This document shows, piece after piece, positions 1 through 11,287 of a stretch of DNA of 64,000 nucleotides (positions are counted from its first letter, which is position 1; each line of letters begins with the position of its first letter). The translations under genes were made by a program, and so were the position numbers. The notes below the pieces were generated by a model, which saw only the letters and a list, made by a program, of their open reading frames with translations, was not told the origin of the DNA and searched no databases. This DNA is from Rheum nobile. Lineage: Eukaryota > Streptophyta > Magnoliopsida > Caryophyllales > Polygonaceae. The stretch covers positions 4,960,001 through 5,024,000 of the forward strand of contig WOAB01000606.1 in NCBI GenBank assembly GCA_027886185.1, written 5' to 3'.

Positions 1-118
1 GGATCGGATTGGATACGGATAAAAACTTAAAGGATATTTTCGGATACGGATTTTTAGGATACGGATCGGCGGATTTTCGGATCGGATCAACCGGATCGGA
101 TATATTTGCTCACCCCTA
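1..118. mobile_element. Terminal part of a hAT-like transposon, cut by the window edge
   Basis: The stretch is packed with GGAT/CGGAT words (GGATCGGAT, GGATACGGAT) and ends in TTTGCTCACCCCTA. Read on the minus strand this is TAGGGGTGAGCAAA, a terminal inverted repeat form common in plant hAT elements. Short subterminal motif repeats are typical of hAT ends, where transposase binds. The other end and the target duplication lie outside the window, so element length and autonomy are unknown. Confidence 0.55.
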
Positions 119-165
119 ATGTGTGTAAACTCGTTTTTTTTTTTTGACACATCATCTTTCTCATT

Positions 166-607
166 TTACATGCCAAAAATTCATTTTGTCAGGTCATTTT
201 CAGTACATAAATATAAGCTTTTCAAGCAATTTTCATACATGCACATTTGAGTCAAGATTCTCCAACTTTTGCATAGCCAGAGCAGGATACACCATAAGGA
301 GGATTACGAGTTATTTTAAGGCGAGATTGCATAAACTACTGACTTTTAATGAACGGTTTAAAACTGGTTTAAACTTCCGACATTAACTTAAGCTTTCCGA
401 CATATAAACAGTTTAAAAACCGTTTAAAGCCTTTAAAACGGTTTAAAAACCGTTTAAAATGGTGGGGTTAGTTCTCTCTAAAAAGCCTTTAATTTTCTAA
501 ATTTTGGATTAAGTCAGGCCACATTGAAGTCTTACATGCCAGATAACCCAAGTTTGTCAGGTCATTTTCAGTGCATAAACCTAAGTTTTTCAATTAAGAT
601 TCTCCAA
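166..607 (+). repeat. Imperfect direct repeat flanking a GTTTAAA-rich core
   Basis: Two copies of a block of about 80-100 bp lie at roughly 166-264 and 531-607. Both contain TACATGCC, then TTTGTCAGGTCATTTTCAG, then CATAAA, and end in AAGATTCTCCAA. Between them (about 355-460) the words GTTTAAA and AAACCGTTTAAA recur and can pair with each other. No coding potential is seen. The TGTCAGG word recurs around the MULE gene to the right, so this may be part of that element's flank. Confidence 0.5.
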
Positions 608-1339
608 AGTGATCATTTCCAATACATATCCGATTTGACCCCTCTGTATTTTCACTGAAAGACCCTTAACCCTTACTTCCCCAACTACCTGTCATTAACT
701 CTACTCTCCACGCATCTTTGTGTATAAATATTGGGTATGCCTTATGCAAAGCCCTCACAAATCCTCCTACACTCGCAAAATGAGCAACTGTTAACCACAC
801 ATGTTTACACGGGCGGGAGCACAAAACTCATTAAGGTGCCCAAAAATAAGATGAAGACTTGGTCCTTGACTGGCAGGATCATGAGCATGTCCAGATGGAG
901 ATTTGTCAACACTTATTACTTAATACACTTAAATGCTCTCAACCACCATGATAACATAACTTTAAATGATCTCACCCAAAAAATCACATTCATAATATGT
1001 CATACCATGTTTTCTTCTTTTAGGGAGGCAAGTTCTAAGATATGTAGTTTTTCAGGGCATTTTGTCGGTTTGTCAGGGCAGATATGTTGTTTTTCAGGGC
1101 GTTTATGTGAGTATTACAAAAACGAGCAACTGAAATTATCAAGTTTATAACCCAACCAAAAGGGGAACCCTAACAAAAAGAGGTATGGTTTAAGACTATA
1201 GAGACTTAAACCATATATACATCTTTTCAAGCACCCAACAACAACAGACTAAATACTTACGCGACGACGTTTACCAACATAAACCCCAAAAAAACATCAT
1301 CAAGGTGACAGTTTTAAACAAAAAAAAAGCTAACCCATC
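608..1339. other. Non-coding stretch beside the MULE gene
   Basis: A 139-codon frame at 731-1150 has no recognisable domain and includes the repeated words TTTCAGGGC, TTGTCAGGGC and TTTCAGGGCG near 1045-1105. I regard it as chance coding in the 3' flank of the MULE. No terminal inverted repeat could be paired with the other side by eye. Confidence 0.4.
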
Positions 1340-4300
1340 GAATGCCACCCATCGGTCCTTCTCCTCCTACAGTACTGCTTGTTGTGTCCTCAGATGCCGC
1401 AATAAGAACACCGCCTCTTCCTAAAATAGTTCGTCTCCCACATTTCCCTGTATCGGTTAATACGTGGTCTTCCAGGAGGACGCTTTACCTGTGGTATAGA
1501 GCCTCTGATGGATGACACAGCTTTAGGAACTGACCATCGGTTTCTTAGAGGAACAAGATGCATAGTTTCCTTGTACACTTCTCTCACGAACTCATTCTTG
1601 AACATGGACGAGATCAGTGAGTGGCACTCCTCTATCACTTGCAACCGATATGGCATGATCACATGGAACTTTATCAATCTGGAACATGTTACAATCACAT
1701 GTACGAGCATTTAGGTTCACAGAGTATCTGATAGTTCCTTGCATAACCTCTGCTTCAAACTGGATAAGTCTTCGAACACTTATCTTAGTTGACTTTCTGT
1801 AGTTCACTTCTACCAGCGTGTACACAGAGGGTGACAAAACTTGGACCCATTTTGAAGTTGTTTCCCTTCTTTCACAAAACCATTTAGAAATGGTCTCCAA
1901 AATGGCATCAAACAAGGCAAGAATAGGCCACTAACGTTGGGTTTTCCACAGGCCATTAAGACACTCAGTGTTGTTGCTCGTCATGATGTTAAATCTGTTC
2001 CCATGAAAATGCGCCCTTGCCCAGTTGTTAACTCCAACTTCTTTGAGATCTTGACCAATCTTTGGAGATGCAGCTGTGAGTTGAGCAAACTGATGATTGA
2101 ACTCAACCACAGTGTAAGCCTTTATAGCTTTTTGAAAGACGCCAAAGAGGTCTAGCCTGTCATACTTCCTCTTGAAGTTTTGGTAGATGTGATGAATGCA
2201 AAACCCATGTTTGGCGAAATAATAACTATTTCTCAAAGCCTTCCCAATGCTAACATGACGATCAGACACAAAATACACCTCGGGATGATCTGGAACAACA
2301 ACCTTCAATTCACTGAAGAAAAATGACCACGCATCATCGTTCTCACTGTTAACAACGGCAACAACAAGTGGATATATTTGTTTGTTTCCATCTTGAGTTG
2401 TAGCCAGTAAAAGTATGCCCTTGAACAAGGCAGTCAAGTGAGTGTCGTCAACTGATATTACCTACATATGCGAAACTATGTTGCAAACAGTTGTCCTGCA
2501 AAACTACTTATACGTCCTGAAAAACACAACATATGGCCTGAAATATTTGCTTGTTCTGTTTGTCACACATGCAATCATAAAGGTGTTTTTCCTGACATTG
2601 CAAAAATATGACCTGACAATAACAACATATGTCCTGAACTCTGAACATTCGGCCTGACCTATTTGACTGCATTATTTTTTCACACATGCAGTCATATAGG
2701 TGTTTGACCTGACATTGGAAACATGTGTCCTGAAATTAAAGCCCTTGTACTAACCTTGTTAAGATGTGGCGTTGCCCTTATCCATGGACCTAAAGCCCAT
2801 AAGACATACTTGAAGCGTTGGTCAGTATCTCTTACTATTCTCGTGTATGTTCCAGGATTTGATTTCTCTAACATGTGCATATAAGAGTACATGGCGGTAT
2901 AGCTTTCCTCAGTTGTACAATGTGCCATATCATGGGCGAAGAGTCGCACTCGATTGGCTTTGTAGTAGCTTGTCCTTATTCCCAGCTCTAACATGAAATC
3001 TTGAATCTCTGTAGCACGGAGGCCTTTACGGCCGTTTAAAAACCTAACATAACACGAAGTCAATGTATAAATGCAATGATATTGGCCTTTGATAAGAAAA
3101 AGTGATGAAAGGCAAGAAAAACATACTTGTGAAGTATTTTATCTGCAATCAGCCGAGAAGTTGCTCCTCTGTGATGATTGTGCTTTACTCTCATGCCACA
3201 ACTATTATCCGGCACAAATTCTTGCACCTTAAACAAGGATGTTTTGCGATAGACTGAGCCACGACAAATGAATGTGCAATTGTCGTCAACACATTCAACG
3301 TCATATGACGACTTGTCAGACCTCTTTACATGCATCTCATAGCAATTTTCCATTGTCATCATAGAAAGTGCAGCTTTGAACTCCTCCTCAGAATTGAAGT
3401 ACTGACCAATCTTCATTGTTGGATATGAGGACTTGTTTTCAACGTTATCACTTGTATCCTCATCTTCAACCAACATTGCTTGCATGTCCCTCTCTGATGG
3501 ATATTACCTCTCTTCAATATCTCTAAGCATGTATTCATCAACATCCAACTCTTCTTGGTCCTCCTCTATTTGCTCCTCGTTATATGTTCCCTGATTGCCA
3601 TATATTTCATCCCACACATCATCAAAACCAAAATGACATACATCATCACCTGAAGCATCATTACCATCAACATGAGCATCGTCACTTGATTGATAAACGC
3701 CCCCGTAATCAAAACCATCCCCTATTTCATCCTCCAAAAAATCTCCACAATTGGCATAATCAGTCATTTTCTCATTTCCTTTGTTTCTTGATGAAGCATC
3801 TTCAATGTCCTCATCATCACTGCTCACTGATATAATGTCTTCCACTATCATGGGACACTTTCTTTTGTTTTTTGCCCTCACTTCTTCCCTATTTAATCTT
3901 TTTAACTCTGCTTTGTTGTCAATTTCAATAATTTCATCTATTGACATGACGTTAGTATTTGTTGCTCTGACTTTCTGAAAAAATGACATGAAAAAGTTTT
4001 TATTGTCTTGGCTCTGAGTGAGTGGTGGAGCTGTTGGAAAAGGAAGAGTATGATGTTCAGCCCTTTCACTTGGAATCTCTTCCTTCATTAGGAGGTTGGT
4101 GTACAACTCAAACTTTCACTCTAATGCATTTTCTCCACACTTGTTCAAGAACTTGAATGCCTCCAGATCATCGTCATCATTTAAAACGATCGGAGGAAGT
4201 TCAGGTTTGTTTGGATAAAGGTATTGTATCTGCACAAAGAACTTCTCTTCATCAAATGGGTTCTTCTGAATCCATTTCCTCCGCAGTGTAGCCAAGTCCA

Positions 4301-4414
4301 TGTCATGTGATATCAACATGGATTTTACTGTTCTATCACCCACATACAACCACATTTTCCCTTGGTCTTTCCATTCTCCACCACTTATGAACTTCACGTA
4401 TACTACATTCGTAC
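1340..4414 (-). pseudogene. Mutator-like (MULE) transposase, decayed
   Basis: The reading frame runs right to left in exons of about 4414-3127, 3043-2755 and 2461-1340, with GT-AG introns at 3126-3044 and 2754-2462. Splicing keeps the frame at both junctions. Domains in order: a PB1-like N-terminal segment (VVYVKF... to ...LEAFKFLN), a long acidic linker, the MuDR DNA-binding domain (YFNSEEEFKAAL), the MULE transposase core, a SWIM zinc finger (CDCNMFQ...PCDHAI) and a C-terminal CCHC knuckle. The catalytic aspartates (VDDTHL, FVSDRH), the CIHH pair and the glutamate (NNTECLNG) are all still present. Lesions are in-frame stops at about 4116 (TGA), 3504 (TAA), 1931 (TAG) and 1390 (TGA, inside the knuckle) and a frameshift near 1600 after the SWIM motif. 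An acceptor-like TTTGTAG just before 4414 suggests an undetected first exon. The gene encoded the cut-and-paste enzyme of a MULE; this copy cannot make it. Confidence 0.85.
2462..2754 (-). repeat. MULE intron filled with CCTGAC/CCTGAA words
   Basis: This 293 bp intron (donor GTTAGT, acceptor TGTAG on the minus strand) holds about ten CCTG words on the plus strand, often as CCTGACA, GACCTGAC or GTCCTGAA and spaced roughly 20-40 bp apart beside ACATATG-like words. On the gene's own strand these read TGTCAGG and TTCAGG, the same words seen in both flanks of the gene. The density is far above that of ordinary intron sequence. Confidence 0.5.
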
Positions 4415-5280
4415 CTACAAATAAACAAGGATTTGAACTTCTCACTGTTCTAAGTAAAAAACAGAGGGTTTCTATCAAATAAAAAATTAAAAAACAGAGG
4501 GATAACCTACGTAAACAATAGAGGGGGGGAAACGATGGTTTGTCAGGAGAATTTACGTACCCATTTAAGCTTTAATAGAGGGCGTCAGGTGCGAACTTGA
4601 GAGAAGGTGGAGTAAATGTTACGAACTTTGTCAGGTAAAGTTGAAGTTTCCTCAGGAATTTTCAGGGAAACGTTGTCAGGCAGAGTGAATGTTACGGTAG
4701 AGGTATTAAGGGTGGAAGGAAGGATTACTTTTGTTTTGAAGGGAAAGTTGCCTGCCATTTTTGAGATAGTACACTAGGATGTCATAGTTAGGTTGGAGGC
4801 CATAGCAGGTGATGGGATAAAGCTGCCACCGGGAGGCAGGAAGATTAAGGAGAGATTAAGATTTTATTTTATCTTTTTGGAGAAAAGATTTGTCAATTTT
4901 TAAGGATATTTTGATTGAAAAGAAAAGATAAAATCATACCCTATCTAGAGCAAAAATACCCCAAAAAGTACAAAAAGTTGGTACTCTTGCCATTTTTTTT
5001 AAAACTATGAGATTTTTACAAGTAACTATAAAAAATTCGATACTTCTGCAATTCCGCCTTATATCTATCCTGCTATTTTAGATTATTTGGAAATTCAAAT
5101 ACCTAGTAGATTTGTACACTTGTGTGCATTTGACTATAGTAATAGACGTTTTCAAGTAATCAGGTTACATGGCTATAAATTTGTTTGTATCATGAGGTTT
5201 CAATATACTTTTATTCATCTAAAATTCATGTGCGTTTCTTCACCAATTCGTTTGATATTAATTGTTTGTTAATATTATTC
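4415..5280. other. Upstream flank of the MULE gene, TGTCAGG-rich
   Basis: No gene is seen. Between about 4535 and 4680 the words TTTGTCAGG (twice), GTTGTCAGG, GCGTCAGG and CCTCAGG occur on the plus strand, opposite in orientation to the transposase gene. This may be a transposase-binding subterminal region. From 4860 onward the sequence is AT-rich without visible structure. Confidence 0.4.
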
Positions 5281-5284
5281 TCGA

Positions 5285-6380
5285 AAATCACATATAACTA
5301 TGGTTATATCCTATAGTTATATACTATGATTATATATTATAGTTATATCCAATTTGGTTATATCTTATGGTTATATTCTATAGTTATATACTATGGTTAT
5401 ATCCTATATTATATTCTATAGGTAATATACTATGGTCATATAGTTATATACTATAAAATATAATATAGGATACAACCATAGTATATAACTATAGAATATA
5501 ACCAAATTGAATATAACTATAAGATATAATCATAGTATATAACTATATGATATAACCATAGTATATAACTCTAGAATATAATATAAGATATAACCATAGT
5601 ATATAGCTATAGAATAACTATAGGATATAACCATAGTATATAACTATAGAATATAATATAAGATATAACCATAATATATAAGTATAGAATATAACCATAA
5701 GATATAACCAAATTGGATATAATTATAAGATACAATCATAGTATATAACTATATGATATAATCATAGTATATAACTATAGGATATATCGATATGATATAA
5801 CCAAATTGGATATAACCATAGTATATAACTATAGAATATAATATATGATATTACCATAGTATATAACTATAGAATATAACCATAATATATAACCAAATTG
5901 GATATAACAATAAGATATAATCATAGTATATAACTATATGATATAACCATAGTATATAACTATAGGATATAATCATAGTATATAACTATAAAATATAACC
6001 ATAAGATATAATCATAGTATATAACTACATGATATAATCATAGTATATAACTATAGAATATAACCATAATATATAACCAAATTGGATATAACTATAAGAT
6101 ATAATCATAGTATATAACTATAGGATATAACCATAGTATATAACTATAATATATAATATAACCATAGTATATAACTATAATATAGAATATAACCAAATTG
6201 GATATAACTATAAGATATAATCATAGTATATAACTATATGATATAACCATAGTATATAACTATAGAATATAATATATGATATAACCATAGTATATAACTA
6301 TAGAATATAACCATAAGATATAATCATAGTATATAATTATAGGATATAACGATATGATATAACCAAATTGAATATAACTA
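5285..6380. repeat. AT-rich tandem array with an orientation switch
   Basis: About 1.1 kb consists almost only of variants of a unit of roughly 20-35 bp built from ATATAACCATAGTATATAAC, AAATTGGATATAAC and TATAGAATATAA. From about 5290 to 5445 the unit reads in the opposite sense (GGTTATATCCTATAGTTATA). From about 5450 to 6380 it reads in the forward sense. The two arms are complementary around the switch and could form a hairpin or cruciform. There is no coding potential. Confidence 0.8.
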
Positions 6381-6589
6381 GATGCTATCGGGTTGGAATT
6401 GTCGATTTTGTTGAATGTGACAGTGAAGGTGACATGAAAAGTATAAGAGGGTAGAAATTTGGCTTTAAAATTTGTGGTATGTATTATTTCTACTTCGAAT
6501 ACATGTAGGCCCTATATGGAAGCATAATTATTAATTATAAATAAATAATTTTTAATGTAAACTGATGCGCAGGTACATCATCTAGTACA

Positions 6590-7110
6590 TTGACCTAAAT
6601 ATGTATTTCTTTTGTACTTCGTGTGCATGTTTTTTTTAATTTGGACATTTTTTTAAACCTTTTGTGCATGTTTTTTGAAGTGCATAAGTTTTTGCCTAAA
6701 TGTGCATACAAATTAGCATAAATGTGCATTTATTTTGTATTAGGGAGTGCATATATCATTTTTCTATTTAAAATGTGCATAAGTTTAAAACTTTGTATAT
6801 GACTTTTTAAAGAGCATCAGTTTTAACCTTTATGTACATACCTAAATGTGCATCTATTTTGTATTCGATGTTTATATATATTGTTTTTTTTATTGAAATT
6901 GTGTGTTTTTTTAAATTGTGTGCACTTCACCTTTTGATGTGCATTTATTTTGTCTAAATGTGCATACAAATTGAAATGTGCATCACTTTTGTATCGATGA
7001 TCAATGTTTGTTATTGGAATTGTGCATGATTTTTGAATATTATGTGCATCACTTTTAAAATGCATTGCGTTGTGTCTAAATGTGCATTAAAAAGACATAA
7101 ATGTACGTAA
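6590..7110. repeat. Degenerate GTGCAT-rich repeat
   Basis: The words TGTGCAT, AATGTGCAT and GTGCATACAAATT recur about every 20-50 bp across half a kilobase, mixed with TTTTGTAT and TTTTTT. It looks like an old, heavily mutated minisatellite or the subterminal region of an unidentified element. The flanks (6381-6589 and 7111-7480) are AT-rich and show nothing further. Confidence 0.45.
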
Positions 7111-7479
7111 ATTTTGTAGCAATATACAAAGGCTATGTTCAAAACGGCATGAGCACACACCTCTAGTGATTTTCCCAAAAGCATAAGCCTTTTTTCTATT
7201 AAAATATGTTTACGTTAAAATTTTCTAACATTTAAAAAAGATAGATTTTAAGCCTTTATTATTTTTAATTTTGACTATTTTTTTTTGAGCATTTAATTTT
7301 GACTATTGAAAACGATTCTAACATCCCTTCTCATAAAAACCAGGCCCTTATGAAATTTTAGAAAGGAGTATATAGAAAGGGGTAAAAAAAATTAATAGTT
7401 TTGTTTGATATAGAAATATTTATAACCTTATCTACATAAAAATTATTTATTTAATATAATAATATTCTGTATTTAACAT

Positions 7480-10400
7480 CGATTAAGTATTTTAGAAATT
7501 CTCAACACAAGTGGGAGAAGAAATATGAAAATTATAAAAGAAATCAAAACCCAAGAAGGGACTAGCAAATTGGAGAAGAGAATATCAAAAATGAAACCAG
7601 AAATGATTTCATAAAGAGATTTAGAAGTGAAGAAATGAATGAACGTTTACTACGGGATAACCTTGAATTAATTCAACCAGAAATTTCAACGGAGGATAAT
7701 GAAGATTTGACAAGAAATGTCTCTAATGGAGAGATTAAGAAGACTGTTTTTGACATTGGTTCGGATAACTCACCGGGCCCATATGGTATGACAGCAGAAT
7801 TCTATAAAAAATGTTGGGACATCGTAGGTCCATATGTGATTCAAGTAGTGAAGAATTTCTTTCTTTCGGGGAAATTACTCAAACAAATCAACCATACATT
7901 CATATCTTTAATCAAAATGTGATAATCTTAACTCTGCAAACCACTACAGACCTATAAGTCTATGTTCCACAATTTATAAAATAATATCAAAAATCTTAAC
8001 AACAAGGCTTAAAAGCACTATGGAAAAATTAATCCATCCCTTGCAGGGAGTCTTTGTAGCAAATAGAGTTATCTAAGACAATATCTTAATAGCGCATGAA
8101 ATTTTTCACTCATTTAAATCGAAACAAGGAACCGAAGGATTCCTAACTCTTAAGTTAGATATTGAAAAAGCCTATGGCATAATTGAATGAAATTTCATTA
8201 TTAAAATAATGGAGAAATTTGGTTTCCATGCTAAATTCATCAACTGGATAAAAGAATGTATTACGACTGTCTCCTTCTCGGTGCTAGTCAATAATGGCCC
8301 CACGAAAATTTTCAAACCAACTAGAGGACTTCGACAGGGAGATCCCCTCTCACAATTTCTTTTTATTCTAGGATCTGAAATCCTAGCTCGAAAACTACAA
8401 TGAGCATCTGATAGACCTAGGAAACCTATTGGTTTCTAAATCTCTAGACATAAAAATCGAATTCCTTTCATGGCATTTGTGGATGACATTATGATATTCT
8501 CAAATACAAAACAGAAAAGATGTAAGGAAATTAAGTAACCAAAAAAAAATGGTGATCCAAGGAATACTTACAATCACAAACATGATATCTCTTGAAAAAT
8601 ATCTTGAATGCCCTATCATTAATGGTAGAGTGAATTCAAATACCTTTGCCGACCTCTTAATTAGTACACAACAACAACTAACCAAATGGAAAGCCAACTT
8701 TCTATCTCAAGCAGGGAACAACATTAATAAAAGTTAATCTTGCATCAAGACCTTACTACATTATGCAAACTTTTATGCTTCCCGCACAAACCCACAATGA
8801 AATTTGGTTTCCATGCTAAATTCATCAACTGGATAAAAGAATGTATTACGACTGTCTCCTTCTCGGTGCTAGTCAATAATGGCCCCACGAAAATTTTCAA
8901 ACCAACTAGAGGACTTCGACAGGGAGATCCCCTCTCACAATTTCTTTTTATTCTAGGATCTGAAATCCTAGCTCGAAAACTACAATGAGCATCTGATAGA
9001 CCTAGGAAACCTATTGGTTTCTAAATCTCTAGACATAAAACTCGAATTCCTTTCATGGCATTTGTGGATGACATTATGATATTCTCAAATACAAAACAGA
9101 AAAGATGTAAGGAAATTAAGTAACCAAAAAAAATGGTGATCCAAGGAATACTTACAATCACAAACATGATATCTCTTGAAAAATATCTTGAATGCCCTAT
9201 CATTAATGGTAGAGTGAATTCAAATACCTTTGCCGACCTCTTAATTAGTACACAACAACAACTAACCAAATGGAAAGCCAACTTTCTATCTCAAGCAGGT
9301 AGAACAACATTAATAAAAGTTAATCTTGCATCAAGACCTTACTACATTATGCAAACTTTTATGCTTCCCGCACAAACCCACAATGAACTTGATAAACTAA
9401 ACAAAATATTTTTTCTGGAATAAAGATTCCTCATACAAACCTCTAGGATGAGAAAAAATTTGTAAACCAATACAACAAGGAGGACTCGGATTGAGAAAAT
9501 CGAAGGATATGAACAAAGCATTACAGTTTAAATTATTATGGAAACTTTTGGCTGAATCACATAATTTCTGGGTGAAAATTATAACAAAAAAAACCTGAAT
9601 ACACAACATATTTTACAATATAAGAAAAAAAAGGCAATTGTTCTTGGCAGTGGTCCAAAATGATTGAAATTCTGGACAAATTCAAAACCGGACTCATTTG
9701 ACAAGTTGGAAATGGTAGAACTATTAAATTTTGGACTAATAGATGGTTTTCTAAAGTCCCTTATGTGACATTATCAACATACAACCAACTCAGAACATGC
9801 ATTGGTGGCATAATTCATTTTACCAAATAATACTTGGAACAAGGAAAAGATTGAACAAATTTTACCAACTGGCATATCTAAACAAATCATATCCATACCA
9901 ATACCCATAAACATTATAAATGATAGAATATACTGGAAAGTCAGTAAAAATGGTTGATTCTCTACAAAATTTGTAATGGATATGATCACCAAAAATAAAA
10001 GATATACAACTTATGACTCATCCTGGATTTGAAAGTTGGGCACTTATCCTAAGGTTATGAAAAATGGACTCCCAACCAAAGCAAGACTAGCTGAAAAAGA
10101 AATAGCACTCCCACATGGATGTGTTCGCTGTAATGCACAAACCGAATATTCTAATCATTTTTTATTCCAGTGTAATCATACCATGAAAGCCATATAAAAA
10201 ATGAATTGCCAAACATTTGGAATCATCATGTCATTAAACATAGGAAATAAAAAAAAACATATGAAGTAATTGAGGAAATCCGAAACAAAACTGATCGATC
10301 ACAATTCGTAGAATTGAAGGTCTCTTGGTGGTGAATCTGATTCTATAGAAATCAACAAAGTTTTGGAAGAACGAATAATGACATGACACGATTAAGGATG

Positions 10401-11031
10401 TACCTATTTACATCAAAAATCAAATCCATAATTGGAAACAAACGAAAAACTGGAACCCAGACTGTCCGTGAAGCTAAACAAAAAATAACAATAACAACAA
10501 AAGTAATCGACCAAAGAAGAAATGGATAAAAATCACCGGATAATGTCATAAAAATTAACACAGATGAATCCACCAAAACTAATGGAGACTCTAGCTATGA
10601 CTTTATTTTTTGAAACAACAAATGTGAACCAATATTCCTTTTTGGTGACAAATGTGAGAATCTATACCCTTTAAAAACAGAAACTCTAACAGTTAGGAAT
10701 GCTTTGGTTAAGACCTATGAACTAGGCCTTAATAACATTCAAGTTGAATACGATAACCTTACTATTGTAAACGTCCTGAATAAAATCCGACAGTGTCATT
10801 AGGATATTAAAATTTTAATTTATGAAATCATTTGTGTTTTACAAATGTTTTCTTCAGTGTAGATTTGTCATGTCTTTCGAGAAACAAACATTGTGATCGA
10901 CTATATTGTAAAGATGAGTCAATAGAATTTCTTAAAAGATATTCAAACCAATCTAAAGCTTTTAGTTCTCATTCAAAAAAATATTATAGATTGAGAATTA
11001 GTATATTTTGTGATTTCTGATTAAAAAAAAA
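7480..11031 (+). mobile_element. 5'-truncated L1-type LINE, degenerate
   Basis: Reading pieces in shifting frames give an L1-like open reading frame 2: the start of reverse transcriptase (SDNSPGPYGMTAEFYKKCW at about 7770-7830; HYRPISLCSTIYKIISKIL near 7945), the thumb-proximal block GLRQGDPLSQFLFIL (near 8330), the zinc-binding zf-RVT region (about 10115-10180) and an RNase H remnant (ETLTVRNALVKTYELG, about 10680-10730). No endonuclease is present, so the copy is truncated at its 5' end. The 3' end is a run of nine A at 11023-11031. Many stops and frameshifts make it dead. A duplicated segment inside it is listed separately. Confidence 0.85.
8214..9384 (+). repeat. Recent 585 bp tandem duplication inside the LINE
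   Basis: Unit 1 is 8214-8798 and unit 2 is 8799-9384. Both begin GAAATTTGGTTTCCATGC and end at CCCACAAT. By eye they differ at one substitution (AAAATCG versus AAACTCG), one A in a poly(A) run, and an indel at GCAGG(TA)GAACAAC. The duplicated DNA carries the RT motif GLRQGDPLSQF. The breakpoints share a short AATGAA-like microhomology. The host LINE is riddled with lesions while the two units are nearly identical, so the duplication is much younger than the insertion. Confidence 0.9.
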
Positions 11032-11287
11032 GCTCTCGATACATCTTGACAAACCAACACAATCATTCACATTTTCTTATTTCTTATTTCTTATAACTTG
11101 GCAGTCCTCTTCGTTTTTTCTCCCTCACGACTACGAGTCACGGTCACGGACTCAGGCACCGCAAGCTATCGCCTTGAATCTCTATTATATTCAACAATCA
11201 CCAGTATTTTTTATTTTATTTTCCTCTTTCACCATTTGGAATCTCTTTAGAGGTTCGTGGTGCTCGAGGTTTTTGCTTTCTTAAGCA
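11032..11287 (+). promoter_or_regulatory. Short promoter and 5' UTR region of LPAT2
   Basis: Only 256 bp separate the LINE poly(A) from the LPAT2 start codon. The stretch is CT-rich (TCCTCTTCG, TTTTTTCTCCCTCACG), as is common in plant 5' leaders. No clear TATA box is visible; TTCTTATAACTT near 11085-11096 is the nearest candidate. More distal promoter elements, if any, must lie within or beyond the LINE. Confidence 0.4.

Noticed and set aside
731..1150. 139-codon ORF as a host gene
   Set aside because: No domain is seen, it contains repeated TTTCAGGGC words, and it lies in the flank of a decayed MULE.
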